Source: Hydractinia symbiolongicarpus
Taxonomy: Eukaryota; Cnidaria; Hydrozoa; Anthoathecata; Hydractiniidae
Direction: 5' to 3'
Length of the DNA: 64,000 nucleotides
Assembly: GCF_029227915.1 (NCBI RefSeq)
Contig: NC_079879.1
Coordinates: forward strand, 3,908,001-3,972,000
In this document: positions 1-12,094 of the stretch, piece by piece
How the letters are laid out: every line of letters starts with the position of its first letter
Position numbering within the stretch: the first letter of the stretch is position 1
Notes under the pieces: generated by a model
Told to the model about the DNA's origin: nothing
Databases searched by the model: none
Seen by the model: the letters and a program-made list of their open reading frames with translations, nothing else
Translations under genes and position numbers: made by a program

Positions 1-636
1 TGTTATGTTTAGCAACAAAAAATGACTTGTGCTTTTGAAATTTAAGATGCAATTTTGTTTAGAGTTTTCAACAGTCATAACAAGACATCGTGTTTATTTT
101 GGAATATGGACACCTTCAAAAGAAGAAACTTTGTCGTGCAAAGATGCTTTTGATGTTTGCAGGAATGAAGTACTAGTTGTCATGTCCCAATGGAGCTTTG
201 TAGACTTTTTTTACTCCTTAAGGATCATAAAGATACATGATTTAAAAGCCAATTTTACAGGAAAAAGAAAGCAAGAAATAGAACTTGTTTTCCTGTGCTT
301 GTATGCATTCTAACTTCTGCTCCAGTAGGAAGTTGGGTTGCTTATTATTATTGCCCTGGTATTAGTAAGATAGAAAGCCAAGTGAAAAGGATTATGCAGA
401 ATGAAATAAAGAAACTTAAAGAGCGCTTCTCATATTTTTTATTGTACGCAAAATGCAAAATAGCTATTTCTCTTTTATATTTTTTATCTTACATTTAAAC
501 GGTCCATTTAAACTTACCGTGTATTTTAGCCTTTAATTTGAATTTTTCCACTCCTACTCTGAAGTACATAACGCTGCATATCAACGGCCTAAATTATACT
601 GTTTCTAATCTTGAAAGGTTCACAAGTTGAAAATGG
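1..636. other. Unassigned AT-rich sequence
   Basis: Two overlapping short plus-strand reading frames are present (29-313 and 295-498, in different frames). They could be pieces of one decayed coding sequence, but I recognise no domain, catalytic motif or splice structure. Nothing else is identifiable here. Confidence 0.2.
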
Positions 637-777
637 CTACACGCTTTTTTTTAAAAAAAGAATATATTCTATAAGAATATCGATGCTTGGAAAGGGTTAA
701 AATTGAGATTTGTTAAAATGTTAAGAATAGTGAGGCTGAAACGAAAACACACTGTTCCTATAAAAAAAAGCGTGTAG
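637..777. mobile_element. 141-bp MITE-like element with perfect TIRs
   Basis: A perfect 16-base terminal inverted repeat, CTACACGCTTTTTTTT, lies at 637-652 and reversed at 762-777. No coding capacity. The interior (about 660-770) resembles 55450-55560 and, reversed, about 60600-60760, both inside the Helitron-like family C copies. The small element may therefore be a fragment or rearranged piece of that family. No clear target duplication was found. Confidence 0.55.
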
Positions 778-2264
778 TATTTGAGTAAGTCTCTACAACA
801 GACATATAAGCTACAATTCGAAGTGTGTCTAGTATTTGAAGGGAAGGGTACCCCTTATGTCGTTAATTATGTATACACACCCTCCGGATAAACGGTTACG
901 CGACTTTTTTGTGACCAGTTTATTTCATGGTAACACTTTTCGATCCAGTTTTCTCGACCATAGATGAAGAAATCATGTCGGACCAGGAGTCTCATCCATA
1001 GTGTAGATACTATCAAAACTGTAGTTAATTTGCAAACGTAGTCTTCGAATGTGTAACACGTATGCAACAAGCTTGGAAATAACCATTTAGATCCTTTTGA
1101 CAAATCGAGGTTTTTCTACGCAAAGATAGACCATTTCGTCTCATAAAATTACTGCACCAACCCTTACTTGCAGAAAATTCAGTATCAGGTGAGTTTTCCA
1201 TCGATTGGAAAAAAATGAGGCTTTTTTCATGATGAGAATCCGAGAAACACGGAATCCTTTAGCTCTTCGTTCTAAGACCCATTAGGCTATGAAATGCTTT
1301 ACAAAATCGAATTCACAGGACCTTACCGTGGTTATCATATTTACAAACATAACTGGTCACCGTTTATTGGGAAGAACTCAAATGCAAGCCAGATCTGAGA
1401 GATGAAGCTTTGACGTAAGTTTAATCGAGTCTTTACAACATGTATCTCGCTTTAATAATGTCTTTAATACCACAAATAGATTCAAAAGTCACTGCTGTTG
1501 CTTTGACTGGCTTTATATGCAATAAAAATTCCGAAGAATATAGCTAGCTAGCTATTTCACAAAGTAAGAAGTCTAGTTTATTAGAAAACCTGAGGTAAAA
1601 ACAAAGATAATGCTTATGATCGAATAATTCATAGATATCCAATATATGTAGGCAACTTTTCTGTCATTTTTAGTTATCTTTGGATGCTCAAAATGATATT
1701 TACGATAATGTTAGTTTTTGCCTTTGTCCTCAGTAATCATGAAATTTCCCACCTTAGGACGAAGAGGCTTCAATATGTTATGACTTAATTAGTGACAAAA
1801 TATTTAGGTTGACATGTCATCATAGGAAGTGATGACGTTATAATGTGACAATGGTTGAGGAAAATATGTCTTTCTTGGAAATTCTTGTTTTTTTATCTTT
1901 TTTAAAACCATTTACAGTACTAGTCATTAAAAAAGTAATATAAGAATGTGAGATATTTTTAGGAACATTAACAGGTGGTATAAAAACAGAGGATTTCTTT
2001 AAGGAGAAAATGGAAATCGACCAGAATTCAAATCTTCAAGAATTTTTTGGAACAATCTTTTATGGGAACGTTAGTGTTAGTAGCTGTCATGGAATAAAAC
2101 TTGGTATATCTATTAGAACTTACGTCGGTAGCTATTCAATAAAGACAATTTGGATTGACATGGGACAAAATGACCTATGACGCTATCATATGACAATAGA
2201 AATCGAGAAATTGGAAATTACAAACATTCTGGTTTGTAAATTACCAATATATCGGTCTGCAATT
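778..2264. other. No recognisable gene
   Basis: AT-rich sequence with only short chance reading frames on both strands, for example minus 867-1103. I see no domain, RNA gene or repeat boundary that I can name. Confidence 0.3.
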
Positions 2265-2311
2265 ACACAGTATGCATGTCAATATATACAATATTGACAT
2301 GCATACTGTGT
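2265..2311. repeat. Perfect 21-bp inverted repeat (hairpin)
   Basis: Arms 2265-2285 and 2291-2311 are exact reverse complements, separated by a five-base loop. The first arm starts ACACAGTATGCATGTCAATA. It lies outside any gene I can name. It may be the centre of a palindromic element or a hairpin-forming repeat. Confidence 0.8.
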
Positions 2312-2399
2312 ACTTTTTGTCACTATCCCATACATAATCCCATATTTACACAACTGGTTAGTTTAGAAAGCATTTATTTTTAGCACTACAATAAAAAAG

Positions 2400-2586
2400 T
2401 TGATACGACCACCTGTCAAAAAGGACATTGACAGGAAAATTTTTGGAAATATTTTTTTTTCATTTTCCGTAACTTCAAGGTAGGAAAATTCACAAAATTT
2501 CAGGTAATTTGATCCAGTATTTAAAAACTTATTAGACTTTAAAAATGCCGCGGGCACTTTATGCCTCCCCCATACCAAATAGGGTT
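2400..2586 (-). repeat. Copy of the TTAACCCTAT dispersed repeat (end fragment)
   Basis: Read on the minus strand, this begins TTAACCCTATTTGGT and runs into a G-rich stretch and then an AT-rich body. Similar termini occur near 44017, 48679, 50442 and 53604. The family is unassigned. The shared TTAA at the edge would fit an element that duplicates TTAA, but no complete copy is clear here. Confidence 0.4.
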
Positions 2587-3509
2587 AAAAAACCCCATTG
2601 TTTTTTTCATTCTTTTGAGATGTGTTTAATCCTTTTCTCCTTGCGGTAATAACTTTTTGAAGACATTTTTTTTACACGCCTAGCCCTATGTTTTTTCGTT
2701 GTGTTTAATGAACTTACAGTAATGTGGTATAGCTAATTTAGGATATGTAAAGGCAGGTAAGTGTGGTTTTGTGCCATTTTTGAAAAAGGTTGCAGCTTTC
2801 TTCTAACTACTTCAGCACTTTTCTGAACTCAACAAAACCACTCTTGAATGACCCTTTGGGGATGTGAAACCACATAATTATACCCTTCCCAAATGTCATG
2901 TTTTTGGAAACTTTTCTTTTCAGGAGTCAGTATGGCTAATTTTGGCATGAGAATGAATTTTTATCTTGTTTCAGTCTCAGGAAATCCTGTTGTGGTGCAT
3001 TACTATTACTGCCTAATGCCTAATTTCTTGACATTTTGGTATTGTAGCAGGGGCTGCTTTAAAACAAAATACAGTCGACAATACAGTTGTTATCTCGCAT
3101 TTCACGGGACTAGTTAAAATAGTCAAGATAAGTAAAGTTTGTCAATATCTTGCACACATTAGCAAAATTATTTAAATTGTTAAGCCTGTTCAGGGATGGA
3201 CTATTAATCAGAAGAATCAATTATAACTATTCTCACGCTGCATGTTTTAATCATTTGAAAAAATCAAAATGCTACTTTGCTTTTTATCAGATATTCTATC
3301 CTTATTTAAAAAGGATTCTAACCGTTGTAATAAAGAGTGCATGTTGTTGCTGTTAAATGTTTCTATTGCAGCATCAATCTTCCTTTCTAATGGGTTTTTC
3401 ATACCCTTTAATTTCGTCATTGCCATTCTTCCCCTCTTTGTCGTTTACGTCTATTACAGATTGGATAATTTCTTCATCTGTGACCGGGTTATCTGCTGCT
3501 ATAACCTAA

Positions 3510-4420
3510 AAGTCAATGTCAACAAATTCCCTAGCTGTTATCCCTTCAGGTAACAAGTTAGGATCCCTTTCTTGTAACTCGGTTAGGTCTTCTTTCAAAT
3601 CTCTAAAGGAGTCATAATTATCTTCAATAGCATCCATTTGATCCTTTTGCCTTCCTAAAGCAATTAATAACCGTTTCTTTTGATACATTCTCCCATGAAG
3701 AAACAAGTAGCTGCCTTACACTAAGTATTGAAATTTTCGGCAAATCCTTTCCTTTATCCAGACGTTGAATCATATGAGCTTTACCAAACAACAGCGGTAT
3801 GGAGCTTTCAGCCACTTAATGACTCCTTGGTTCATAGGTTGGGAAACTGGTGTTGTATTTGGTGGTATGAAAATAAGGTTTACGTTGATGAGATTATCAA
3901 TGGTTGAGTAGGCGGGACAATTGTGAATTACCAAGGTAATTTTTCGATTTTCTCTTTGGAATTTCGATCGATCTCTAGAACCAATTATTCGAACAAGGAG
4001 CTTTCCATTAAATTTTCTGTTGGGACCTGTATCTGCAAGGCAGAGAACTTACGTTCTTAAAATATCGAGGGTTTTTCGATTTACCAATAACAAACATTGA
4101 AGGCTTCTCGCCAGCTGCATTGGCTGCTGCCATGCCTGTTATCCTTAATTTGCTGTGTTTCCCACCCGAGCACTTTTCAGACTTTAGATGAAATGTTTTG
4201 TTGGGTAAGCATTGGTAAAAGAGACTAAATTCCTCAGCATTTTATGTATCCTCAAGTTTATAATTAGACAAGAGTGTGGGCAATGTTATTTCAAACCAAG
4301 ATGCTGTTATTTCAGGCTGAACGGAATTGTTCTCACCAACAATCGTATTGAAGGTTACAGAATGCCTGGAAAGGGAAAAGAATGTTTTTTACTTTCCTAT
4401 CCAGATTCGAGTCCAAATTT
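3510..4420 (-). pseudogene. Tigger/pogo-like (Tc1-mariner superfamily) transposase relic
   Basis: Minus-strand fragments in several frames match the order of a DDE_1/Tigger transposase. At about 4300-4200 is an NAEE-xx-LFY segment (normally NADETGLFY). At about 4200-4030 are LPNKTF, KSEKCSGGK and a V-I-GKSKNPRYFK segment. At about 3950-3800 comes an LVIHNCPA stretch (normally DNCxAH) with FIPPNTTPVSQPMNQGVI. The C-terminal tail at about 3760-3510 contains SWENVSKETVINCF. Stops and frameshifts separate the blocks, and the catalytic aspartates before NxxA and in QPMxQG are changed. The element is dead. No terminal repeats were delimited. Confidence 0.75.
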
Positions 4421-4449
4421 GATTCGCTATTTAAATTCTGGTTAACGTA

Positions 4450-6700
4450 GAGTCTGACGAGTAGTTTTCAAATAGCAACACGTGGCATTTGGATTTAAAC
4501 ATAGAAAACGAGAATGCAGAAAATGCAGAAATGGATTCAGCAGAGCTGGGCTGAATCCATTTTCTGATGTTGGATCAACGAGAAACTCCCTTGGTAATAA
4601 TAAGCAGTTTTGAAATGGTATATTATGTCAAGGGTTATTTCTCATATGGAAATATTTGGACTCGTGTCGTAGTGACCCAGTGTGACCCCATGCTAACAAA
4701 AACTACAAGACAGATACAGCCAGCTTTTTGACAATTTTTAATTTGGTTTACAAAAAATGTAGGTAGCTCCGCCCTGGTTAGTTAAATAAAGTTTCTAGCA
4801 AACACAAAATAAGAAATTTTGGAATTGTTTTTTAATATTATAGCCAGTTAGGTATCTGTTTATTGAGCATGAAACTATTAGTTTAGAAAAAAAACCATTG
4901 TTTTCTTTACTTGTGTTTAATGAGCTACAGTATTTTGGCTGTACTAGTAGCTATATAAATCTTGAATGACATAACTAGCAATTCCTCTTTGATCAGCACT
5001 GTGATATTTTTAAGACAAAATTAAAACTTGTGATGTAACTAGCTACCAAAAATAAGGTTTCTTTCTCTTTTGACTGACAACTTTTAAAGATGAGTGTACC
5101 CCACAACTTGAAGCAATTAAATTAATGGCCAAGTTTAAGTCTTGAACTTTCATGATATACAATCTTATGTCAATACTGAGTATCCTTCCTTTAAATAATT
5201 GTAAAATCAATATATCGCACCAGTTTAAAAAGTGAAAATACAAAAGAAAAAGTGAATAATTCTCTGCGCGCTGCATGTTTTTCTTAGAAGGGGGATATAA
5301 AATTTGTCCCTAGTTCTTCGCTAGTGCCACACCTGCGCGGTATGCAACACCGTAATTAAAACATTTAGCACTTATGGTAGCCTAATATTCTGTGTTCTTT
5401 TTTTTATTTAGGTGTTTAAAGATGCAGTTGTTCATTTTCATCTGGTCTGCATAATAATTATACTCTGTCGAATATTTTGTACGCTTTAAGAGTGTTTGTC
5501 TAAGTTTTATAGTTACCAACTTGTAGTGTTTATACATTTTCTTTAATATAAAATATCGTTTCAGCTATTACGTTATTTTCTCTGCCTGGTCTGCAAATAT
5601 ATGTTCTTGTCCGAAATTTCGTACAATTCTATGAAGTCTCTCAATCTTAAGAAGATTTAAGTTAGAAGTTGCGCAACCCCCCGTTGAAACCGTATAGAAA
5701 TTTAGAAAACGTTGCATACGGCTGCTAGAAAGTCAAACGGGTATAGAAAAATTTCACCTGAACAACCTACTTATATTTTAATTCACGATCGCTTTCATCA
5801 GTACAGTGAGAATCGCTTTCCCGGATACTTAAAAAATACCCTGGGGACGAGGTTACGAAAATCTTACAATCATAAGAAAGTTTTCAGACCAGGCCGTCCA
5901 ACTGTATAAAGCCTAACAAGCCCTGGGGACGAGATTGACAACCATCGTTTCAGTTCGTCATTTAATTTCTTAGTTATATATTGCATCAAAAGAAATCTCG
6001 GAATGTTTGAAATAAAGAAAAAAGAAAAAAAAGAAAGCGTGCACCTCACAGGAGAACTAATTGTTGACTAAACTAACATCAAGAGAAATTTTTTCGCACA
6101 TAAATTTTAATTTTTGCGTAATTACCAACAAAGTGTACGCCAGAAAGACTTCCTAACATTTATCCTCTCTCGATGTGTTCCCAAGAGTTTATGTAAGGCG
6201 ACGCGACATAGAATAAGGACATAAAATAAAAATAAATTAAATTTCACAGATATGTTGTTATAAAGTGTTAAGAAGAATGAATGTCCGGCGCACATGTTCC
6301 TATTATGCCGAATTCTGGCCCAGACTCAAAAATTTGCCCTGCGTCCAGTTCCCGAGTAATACCCCACCCCCGAAGTCGTGGATCCCGGGTCCCATTTTTC
6401 CCGTATGTCGTGAACGTGCACATACGTTAGCGATCAGGTAAAGCGCTAGCGGCTTGACATCAGGTAACAAACCCTGGGTACAAGGATGAGGGTCAGGAAA
6501 CAGGCTCATGAGATTTATAGGCCCTTAGGTAGTAGTAACCACACCGTCGGTAAACAAAGGCCTCTTTAATTAGGCGGGCCGTGTGTCCGGTGTGTCCGTG
6601 AAAGGTTTTAAACTTCGAAAACCTATGTGCGTTTGACCACATACCACATTGTGCCAAACTGCACGAAAATGGAACGTCCTCGTTTTTCTGTGTGCAGAAA
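4450..6700. other. No recognisable gene; dispersed CCTGGGGACGAG motif
   Basis: AT-rich non-coding sequence. The motif CTGGGGACGAG occurs at about 5840 and about 5922, and again at about 22683. It looks like a dispersed repeat core. Short reading frames such as plus 5712-5909 show no domain. Minus 6570-6902 is mostly the complement of the stress-protein gene. Confidence 0.3.
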
Positions 6701-6703
6701 TCA

Positions 6704-6710
6704 TATAAAA
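6704..6710 (+). promoter_or_regulatory. TATA box of the universal stress protein gene
   Basis: TATAAAA lies 60 bases before the chosen start codon at 6770. This spacing fits a transcription start near 6735 and a short 5' leader of about 35 bases. It also argues against the upstream in-frame ATG at 6692, which would lie before the TATA box. Confidence 0.6.
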
Positions 6711-6769
6711 GCCAGCTTGCTCTTGTGTTATGTAGAATTTTGGTATTGGTTTTAGTTTGTGTAGAGAAA

Positions 6770-7297
6770 ATGTCAAAAGACCCAAGATTAATTTTGCTTC
6801 CAGTTGATGACTCGCCTCATAGCGAAAGAGCTTTTGATTGGTACCTTCAACATTTACATCGACAAGGTGATCAACTTGGTATTGTCCATTTTCATCAAGC
6901 ACCTCAACCGACAGCTGAAAAGTATGGTGTGTTAAGTGTTGGTTTGGTTGATGATTCAGATAAATTTAAGGAAGAAATGAAAGCAAGCTTGCAGAAATCA
7001 AAGAAATTGATTGAGAAATACGAGAAGAAGGCTAAAGATTCTGGGATAAAAAGCGAAACATTGCTTACGAGCAGTGTTCATGGCCCTGGAGCAGGAATAT
7101 GTGACCTTGCCGAAAAACGTAATGCTGCCGGAATTGTTATGGGATCTAGAGGTTTGAATTTGTTAAGAAGAACATTTTTGGGCAGTGTCAGTTCATATGT
7201 TATAAACCATGCGAACACTGCAGTCACAATCACACCGCCTGAAAAGAACCTATCAGTGTCATCAGGACATACGGACGAATCAGAAATTCTTACTTAG
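6770..7297 (+). CDS. Universal stress protein (UspA family), 175 aa
   Basis: Single-domain universal stress protein, the Rossmann-like alpha/beta fold that binds ATP in the UspA/MJ0577 type. Residues 7-13 (LILLPVD) form the first beta strand ending in the conserved Asp13, followed by SPHSERAFDW. A lysine-rich helix covers about 65-90. The nucleotide-binding signature G125-S-R-G128-x9-G138-S139 is complete, so ATP binding is predicted. The length is normal for the family. The frame is open from 6692, but the ATG at 6770 starts at the family's usual N-terminus and lies after a TATA box. The gene is intronless. Such genes are kept in cnidarians and plants but lost in most other animals; the role is probably cytosolic stress response. 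A decayed second copy lies at 18424-18775. Confidence 0.93.
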   Translation: MSKDPRLILLPVDDSPHSERAFDWYLQHLHRQGDQLGIVHFHQAPQPTAEKYGVLSVGLVDDSDKFKEEMKASLQKSKKLIEKYEKKAKDSGIKSETLLTSSVHGPGAGICDLAEKRNAAGIVMGSRGLNLLRRTFLGSVSSYVINHANTAVTITPPEKNLSVSSGHTDESEILT

Positions 7298-7330
7298 GTT
7301 TGATGTGAAAATAACTTTTATATTATCCAA

Positions 7331-7336
7331 ATTAAA
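7331..7336 (+). terminator. Probable polyadenylation signal of the stress-protein gene
   Basis: ATTAAA, the common variant of AATAAA, occurs 34 bases after the stop codon in a T-rich 3' region. It is the first such hexamer after the gene. Confidence 0.45.
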
Positions 7337-7339
7337 ACT

Positions 7340-8673
7340 GAACTTTTAGGAAATGTAACGTATATATATAAATATATATATATATAGGAAAGAGGGTGCT
7401 GACTCACGGTATAATATAATTTTCCACCTTATACATATGTTCATATGTTGTGTTTCATACTACAACTACCTTTGATAATCTTGCGATTTAAGTTCATTTT
7501 TGTTGTGTTGCAACGATGATTTTTATTTGGTTTAATTAGCGACTCTTGTTTCCACTGCATCTGCAATTTTTCTGTGAGAAGGGTGGGATAGACAGGAGAC
7601 ACAGCATAATTTTTCTTACCACTAAGAAATCGGAATAGTTAAGGTGGGACAAATTACGCTGGGTCTTAAAAGATTTTTCTACGGTCAGAATACTGACTCT
7701 GCTTGTTGATTGGTTAATTCTATTGTTCTTTGCTTGCATGGTCATTAAAGAAAAAAACCTTGTGTTGAGCACGAATAGCTTCACTCACTCACTCACTCAG
7801 GGAACCCCGAGTTATATTATCATGTTGGACATATATGATAGAGCCTATAAAGTTAGTTAACAAGTCTGATGACCTCACAACTTGGGATCTGCTTAGGATT
7901 GGTTTGTCATCAAATTCTCGAGTAAACATATAGGACCTATACAAGCTCACCCAAAATGTTTGTTGCAAACCAAGTTGCAGTTCCCAAGTTATTGGGTCAT
8001 TTAAAAAAATTTAGGAGACCTGGAAAGACCTAACGAATGTCATTTTGGCTAGAAAATTTATATTAATATATTTAACTTTAAAATATCTATGCATTGATAA
8101 AGTTTAAAAGTACATCATTTAACAGGTTTAAAACTACTGAAAACAGAAAATGTCAAAATTTGGTTACTTAAATATGACATCATAATTTATGCTGCATAAT
8201 TAAGTCTGAGATTCTTTAAATGTGAATATCTTAAACAAAAAGACTTGCTCACCACTATTTAAAGCTCTATAATATAAGTCCAATATTATTTTATATTTCG
8301 GGTTCCCTTTAATACATATGTATATATATACAGAAATTGTCCTTGACCTACAGTTGTTGTGATTATGGCTTTAGAAATATTTGGGGAAATTATGCTTTAA
8401 ACAGTCCACTAAGGCCAATCTTTCGTTTTAGTGTGCACCAGAATTAAATTATTATTATTTCAACTTATTATCGTATTATTGTAGAAAATTATTTCAATTT
8501 TCTGTTTTGATCAGAAAGGAAAATTTATCAATCAATCAAATTCCAAAAGTTATACACAGAAAAATTTAACCAGGGTTTAAATTCAACTTATATAATTAAG
8601 ATGCACAAAAAATAATTTTGCTTATACTAAAAGAGTCATCTGTATTTGAAAAAAAGGTATATGGATGTAACTA

Positions 8674-8677
<4 letters not shown>
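7340..8677. other. No recognisable gene; short simple repeats
   Basis: Contains a short TA-rich tract at about 7362-7385 and a (CACT)n tract at about 7785-7799. Otherwise it is AT-rich sequence with no domain or element edge I can name. Confidence 0.35.

Positions 8678-8751
<74 letters not shown>
8678..8751. repeat. (TA)n microsatellite, left of hAT element
   Basis: About 74 bases of nearly pure TA dinucleotide, with one ATTATA interruption, ending directly at the CAG terminus of the hAT element at 8752. Confidence 0.95.
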
Positions 8752-8754
<3 letters not shown>

Positions 8755-9607
8755 CCCTCGAAATAGCGGTCGGACATCGGACATTGTCCGACCCAGACGC
8801 AAATATGTCCGACGAAAATCAGTTCTGGCCTGTCATTTTGTCCGGCACGTTTCTCTAGCTACATCTCCCCTATTATAACTGCAAAAAATAAAAATTGAAA
8901 CATGCAAAAATAACGAGATAATTTAAATATAATCTGTCTCTTTTAATCAATCTTCGTTCCGCTTCACTTTCGTTTTGTTTTCATCTGCCATGTGCCATCA
9001 TGGAAGTTTCTTAATCATGATCACACACACCACAAATAATAAATGTGGTTAGGCACCGTTAAAAAACAAAGTAAGGCTGCGCATTTTGATAAGCCAATTA
9101 AATCGCAAAAAAATGCCGTCGCTAAAAAAAACTTTAAAACATATAAACAAAATAGTTTTTAAGTTTGTATTTTCATAATTATTTGTAAAGTCATCACAAG
9201 CAAATAAGAAAAAATATGCTTCGTTTTCAAATTAAAAAAAAAATGTTTTAAGTTTATCCACGTGGCTTAAATTTTTAACAAAATTTATACAAAACAAAAT
9301 ATTATACCGCACGTGGGTTTCGTTTTTAAAATTGTTTGAATAGAAATGGCACTTGCAGCATTAAGAAAAAATCAATTAAATGGGACCTGCTATGGTTTCG
9401 AATTGTTTTGTCAAACGAAGAAAAAAATTTTCCTTTACCTGCAACACTCCATCGTCTTAAAAAATTATTTAATTCATTTTAATATAAAACATCTCTGAGT
9501 GAGATCATTCGAACTGGTAAAAGAACGCCGGTTGCTTGCGCTTTTATAAGAAATGAAAAAGTGTTTATTTCACATTTATCGCATGTAAGTTAGTTGCTCC
9601 TTCAAGT

Positions 9608-10238
9608 ATGAGTGAAATTAATGATTTGCCTTGTTGTTTTTGCGAAAGAAGCACGAAGTATCGGTGTATATCGTGTCAAAAAACATCTTGTAACATATGT
9701 TCTACCGGTGTTAACAGTACAGTCAATGGGTACAGCGAAGAGGAAAAACGTGTTGGTAGATGTCCTGATTGCTCTGTTGTTATTAATAAGCAGCCGAAGA
9801 AAATCCAAAGAAGCATATTTTCAGCCTTTGGAAAAAACCCACCAACATTAGCGAAGCAATCAGCAACGAATATAGTAATTCTTCACTCTGTTATATTTAG
9901 TACTTTAATTTTCACAATATCTTTTGTGTCTCTTTAATTTTTTTTAATTGTTTATTTTGCAGACTACACCGCAGACCAAAGGCAAAACAAATCCGAAACA
10001 ACACAAGCAAACAACATCAACAAGAACCGTAACACCTGCTACTGTTGAGAAGTGGAAAGCTGAGCTGGCACAACACAGCGTTGCTGAATGGCTGCTTTAT
10101 GATATAAAAGATGGCAAGGTTAAGAACATGCGCTGTAAATTTTGTACGACGTATCAGTCCCAGATCAAAACATTGCCAAAGTACAGCAACATCTTCGTTG
10201 TTGGCACCCAAAACAGAAAAGGCTTTTTCAAAATATAA
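9608..10238 (+). pseudogene. hAT-associated zinc-finger N-terminus, two exons
   Basis: Exon 1 (9608-9874) encodes 89 residues with a cysteine-rich module: CCFC, then CISC, CNIC and, after a linker, C-P-D-C. A GT donor at 9875 and an AG acceptor ending at 9962 (after a T-rich tract) join in frame to exon 2 (9963-10238). Exon 2 carries TPATVEKWKAELAQHSVAEW and then C-K-F-C, which resembles the BED/TTF-like DNA-binding start of hAT transposases of the ZMYM/KIAA1586 type. The frame then ends at 10238 without the catalytic domain. The spliced length is 181 residues. It could still make a DNA-binding fragment, but it is most simply the front end of a deleted transposase gene. Confidence 0.65.
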
Positions 10239-10440
10239 AAAGAAAAGAACACAAAATTATCTACAATTAAATCCATGATATAACGTCTGTTCCGCCTGTA
10301 AGTGCAGTTTTGCAGACTTGCTTCATCCGTGCTCCGTCGGCGTTCACCTCCGCATTAGTTAAGAACCGCATGGCTGGATTTCTTGTGTAAGACCTGGTTA
10401 CCAACGACGAAGGGGCCAGGCAATAGAGATTCATGTCTAC

Positions 10441-10557
10441 GTAGTTCTTTTAACTAAGTCAGGAGTTGGTGAATTAGCTAGGATGGTCAGGTTGGCTATG
10501 AATAGGCTTGCTCGTGGATTAAAAGGACTAGAACTATTTAATAATTCCGAGATCTAA
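10441..10557 (+). pseudogene. Probable hAT transposase C-terminal remnant
   Basis: An open stretch ending in TAA at 10555-10557 reads S-G-V-G-E-L-A-R-M-V-R-L-A-M-N-R-L-A-R-G, an amphipathic helix like the tail of some cnidarian hAT transposases. It lies between the zinc-finger exons and the right terminal repeat, in the expected order, with the catalytic middle missing. The family match is from memory of the pattern only. Confidence 0.4.
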
Positions 10558-10703
10558 ACAAATGGAAGTGTCCGACCAAGACTGAAATCTATCGGACGTT
10601 TTGTCCGACGAAAGTTTAAAACGGGCTACGGACATGTCCGACCAAACTGGAAATGTGGCGGACATTTTGTCTGACGAGTCTCCAAAAATTATTTCGAGGG
10701 CTG

Positions 10704-10895
<192 letters not shown>

Positions 10896-10901
10896 GTTGA
10901 T

Positions 10902-11330
10902 TTAAAGTTTTGTACATAATAAAAGGGTTATTCCAAGATTTACAATTTCTTCACCATTTATGAGTTGGATCAAATTTTTTTGAGGCAATTTGAAATTTGG
11001 ATGACTTTTTAGGAAAGTCAAACAGCTTTTGTCATGGTGACTTATCATTGTTTTCGTATGCAAAAAAATTCGACTAAAAGTATTTTTGAAGCTTAAAGCT
11101 TTGAATTTTTTTCCTCTATAACTATTTTCGGCTGTTATGGAGTGGGAAAAATATTGATGCACGGAAATAAAATCTATCAAATTCAATTCCAGCCAAAAAA
11201 GGTTTTTCAACATTTGAGAAATTAAAGTCGCAATAAAATTGATCTTTTTCACCGTCCGCCTTTTCCCGCCAAAATCAATTATATTTTCCTTCGATTTTAA
11301 ATATGATTGATAAAAAAATAGGACTTTCAT
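10902..11330 (-). CDS. Uncharacterised 142-aa reading frame, doubtful
   Basis: An uninterrupted minus-strand frame with an ATG, rich in Lys, Phe, Leu and Ile, as expected from AT-rich DNA. No signal peptide, membrane segment, cysteine pattern or known motif is evident. It is somewhat long for chance in this base composition, but composition and position beside the hAT element suggest repeat-derived or non-coding sequence. No function is proposed. Confidence 0.15.
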   Translation of the reverse strand: MKVLFFYQSYLKSKENIIDFGGKRRTVKKINFIATLISQMLKNLFWLELNLIDFISVHQYFSHSITAENSYRGKKFKALSFKNTFSRIFLHTKTMISHHDKSCLTFLKSHPNFKLPQKNLIQLINGEEIVNLGITLLLCTKL

Positions 11331-12094
11331 GAAAAAGTTTTTGATTTTATTGGACGATTAAAACCCTGTGCTTGTTACTGTAAAGCTTGGTATCCATTAA
11401 ACGTTAAATCGCGTTCACGAGGTTCGTTAATTGGAGTTGGTTCTTAACGCATAATAGAAATGTAGCGCGTCAATTTAAACTCAGATTATCGCGAGGGACA
11501 AATATAAAGAAGAAACTGAAGGATTTTAACAATTTTCGCAATGAAGGCAATAAAACAGCACAAGCTAGATAAGTTCATCAGGCGAGTAACAGAATAATTT
11601 ATCAAAGCGCCGTGAACTAAATTAGGTATTTGAAGTGAAGCTTTAGTAATTTTGCTTCATTTACAACTTATCGCTTTTCCTCACGTCCGCATAATAAGAA
11701 AACCTGCGCTCTAAGCTGTGAATAATAATGAAATGGATTTTTTAGACTAATAAACCCTTCAACACGGTCCTTTATAACACCAGGAACATTTTATGACAAG
11801 AGTTGCTCGTTGTGTACCATATCTACTTTTCACCACAATGGAGCAAAAGTTTTGCTCCACAAGTTCGGCACAATATGGATCTGAATTTATTTTGTGCCCG
11901 GACTCCAGGGACAAAAATTGATGAAAGATATTGTTGCTTAGCAAGTCCTGCTCGTGTCCCCTACCATGTCACTTGGACAAAATTATTTGAGGCATAGTGT
12001 AACTGACCAATGAATATACGAGAAATTGTAAACATTGCTTCTCTTAAGAAGTTGAACATTAAGTGAAGAGAGAAGATGAGAAAAAATGTCGGAT
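11331..12094. other. No recognisable gene
   Basis: AT-rich sequence with short chance frames on both strands around 11760-12140. No domain, splice structure or element edge is recognised. Confidence 0.3.

Larger units (their letters stand above)
8752..10703 (+). mobile_element. hAT-superfamily element, internally deleted, inside (TA)n
   Basis: The left end CAGCCCTCGAAATA (8752-8765) is matched in reverse at 10690-10703. Inside both ends are clusters of GTCCGAC/GTCGGAC motifs (8770-8850 and 10565-10680), which look like subterminal transposase-binding sites. Both edges abut TA repeats, so the expected 8-base duplication would be TATATATA and cannot be distinguished from the tract. The interior keeps N-terminal zinc-finger exons (9608-10238) and a short C-terminal transposase piece (10441-10557), but no DDE catalytic core. 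It is about 1.95 kb long and non-autonomous. The CAG ends, protein remnants and target together support hAT. Confidence 0.8.

Noticed and set aside
6692-6769. Upstream in-frame ATG of the universal stress protein
   Set aside because: It lies before the TATA box and adds a 26-residue hydrophobic stretch not found in the family. The ATG at 6770 is preferred.
6570-6902. 110-aa minus frame overlapping the stress-protein gene
   Set aside because: Mostly the complement of the real coding sequence, with no domain.
8646-8878. Tyr-Ile repeat reading frames over (TA)n
   Set aside because: Low-complexity translation of a microsatellite, not a gene. The same applies to 10534-10917.
10902-11330. Real protein-coding gene of 142 aa
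   Set aside because: No domain, composition expected from AT-rich DNA, beside transposon debris; listed only with very low confidence.
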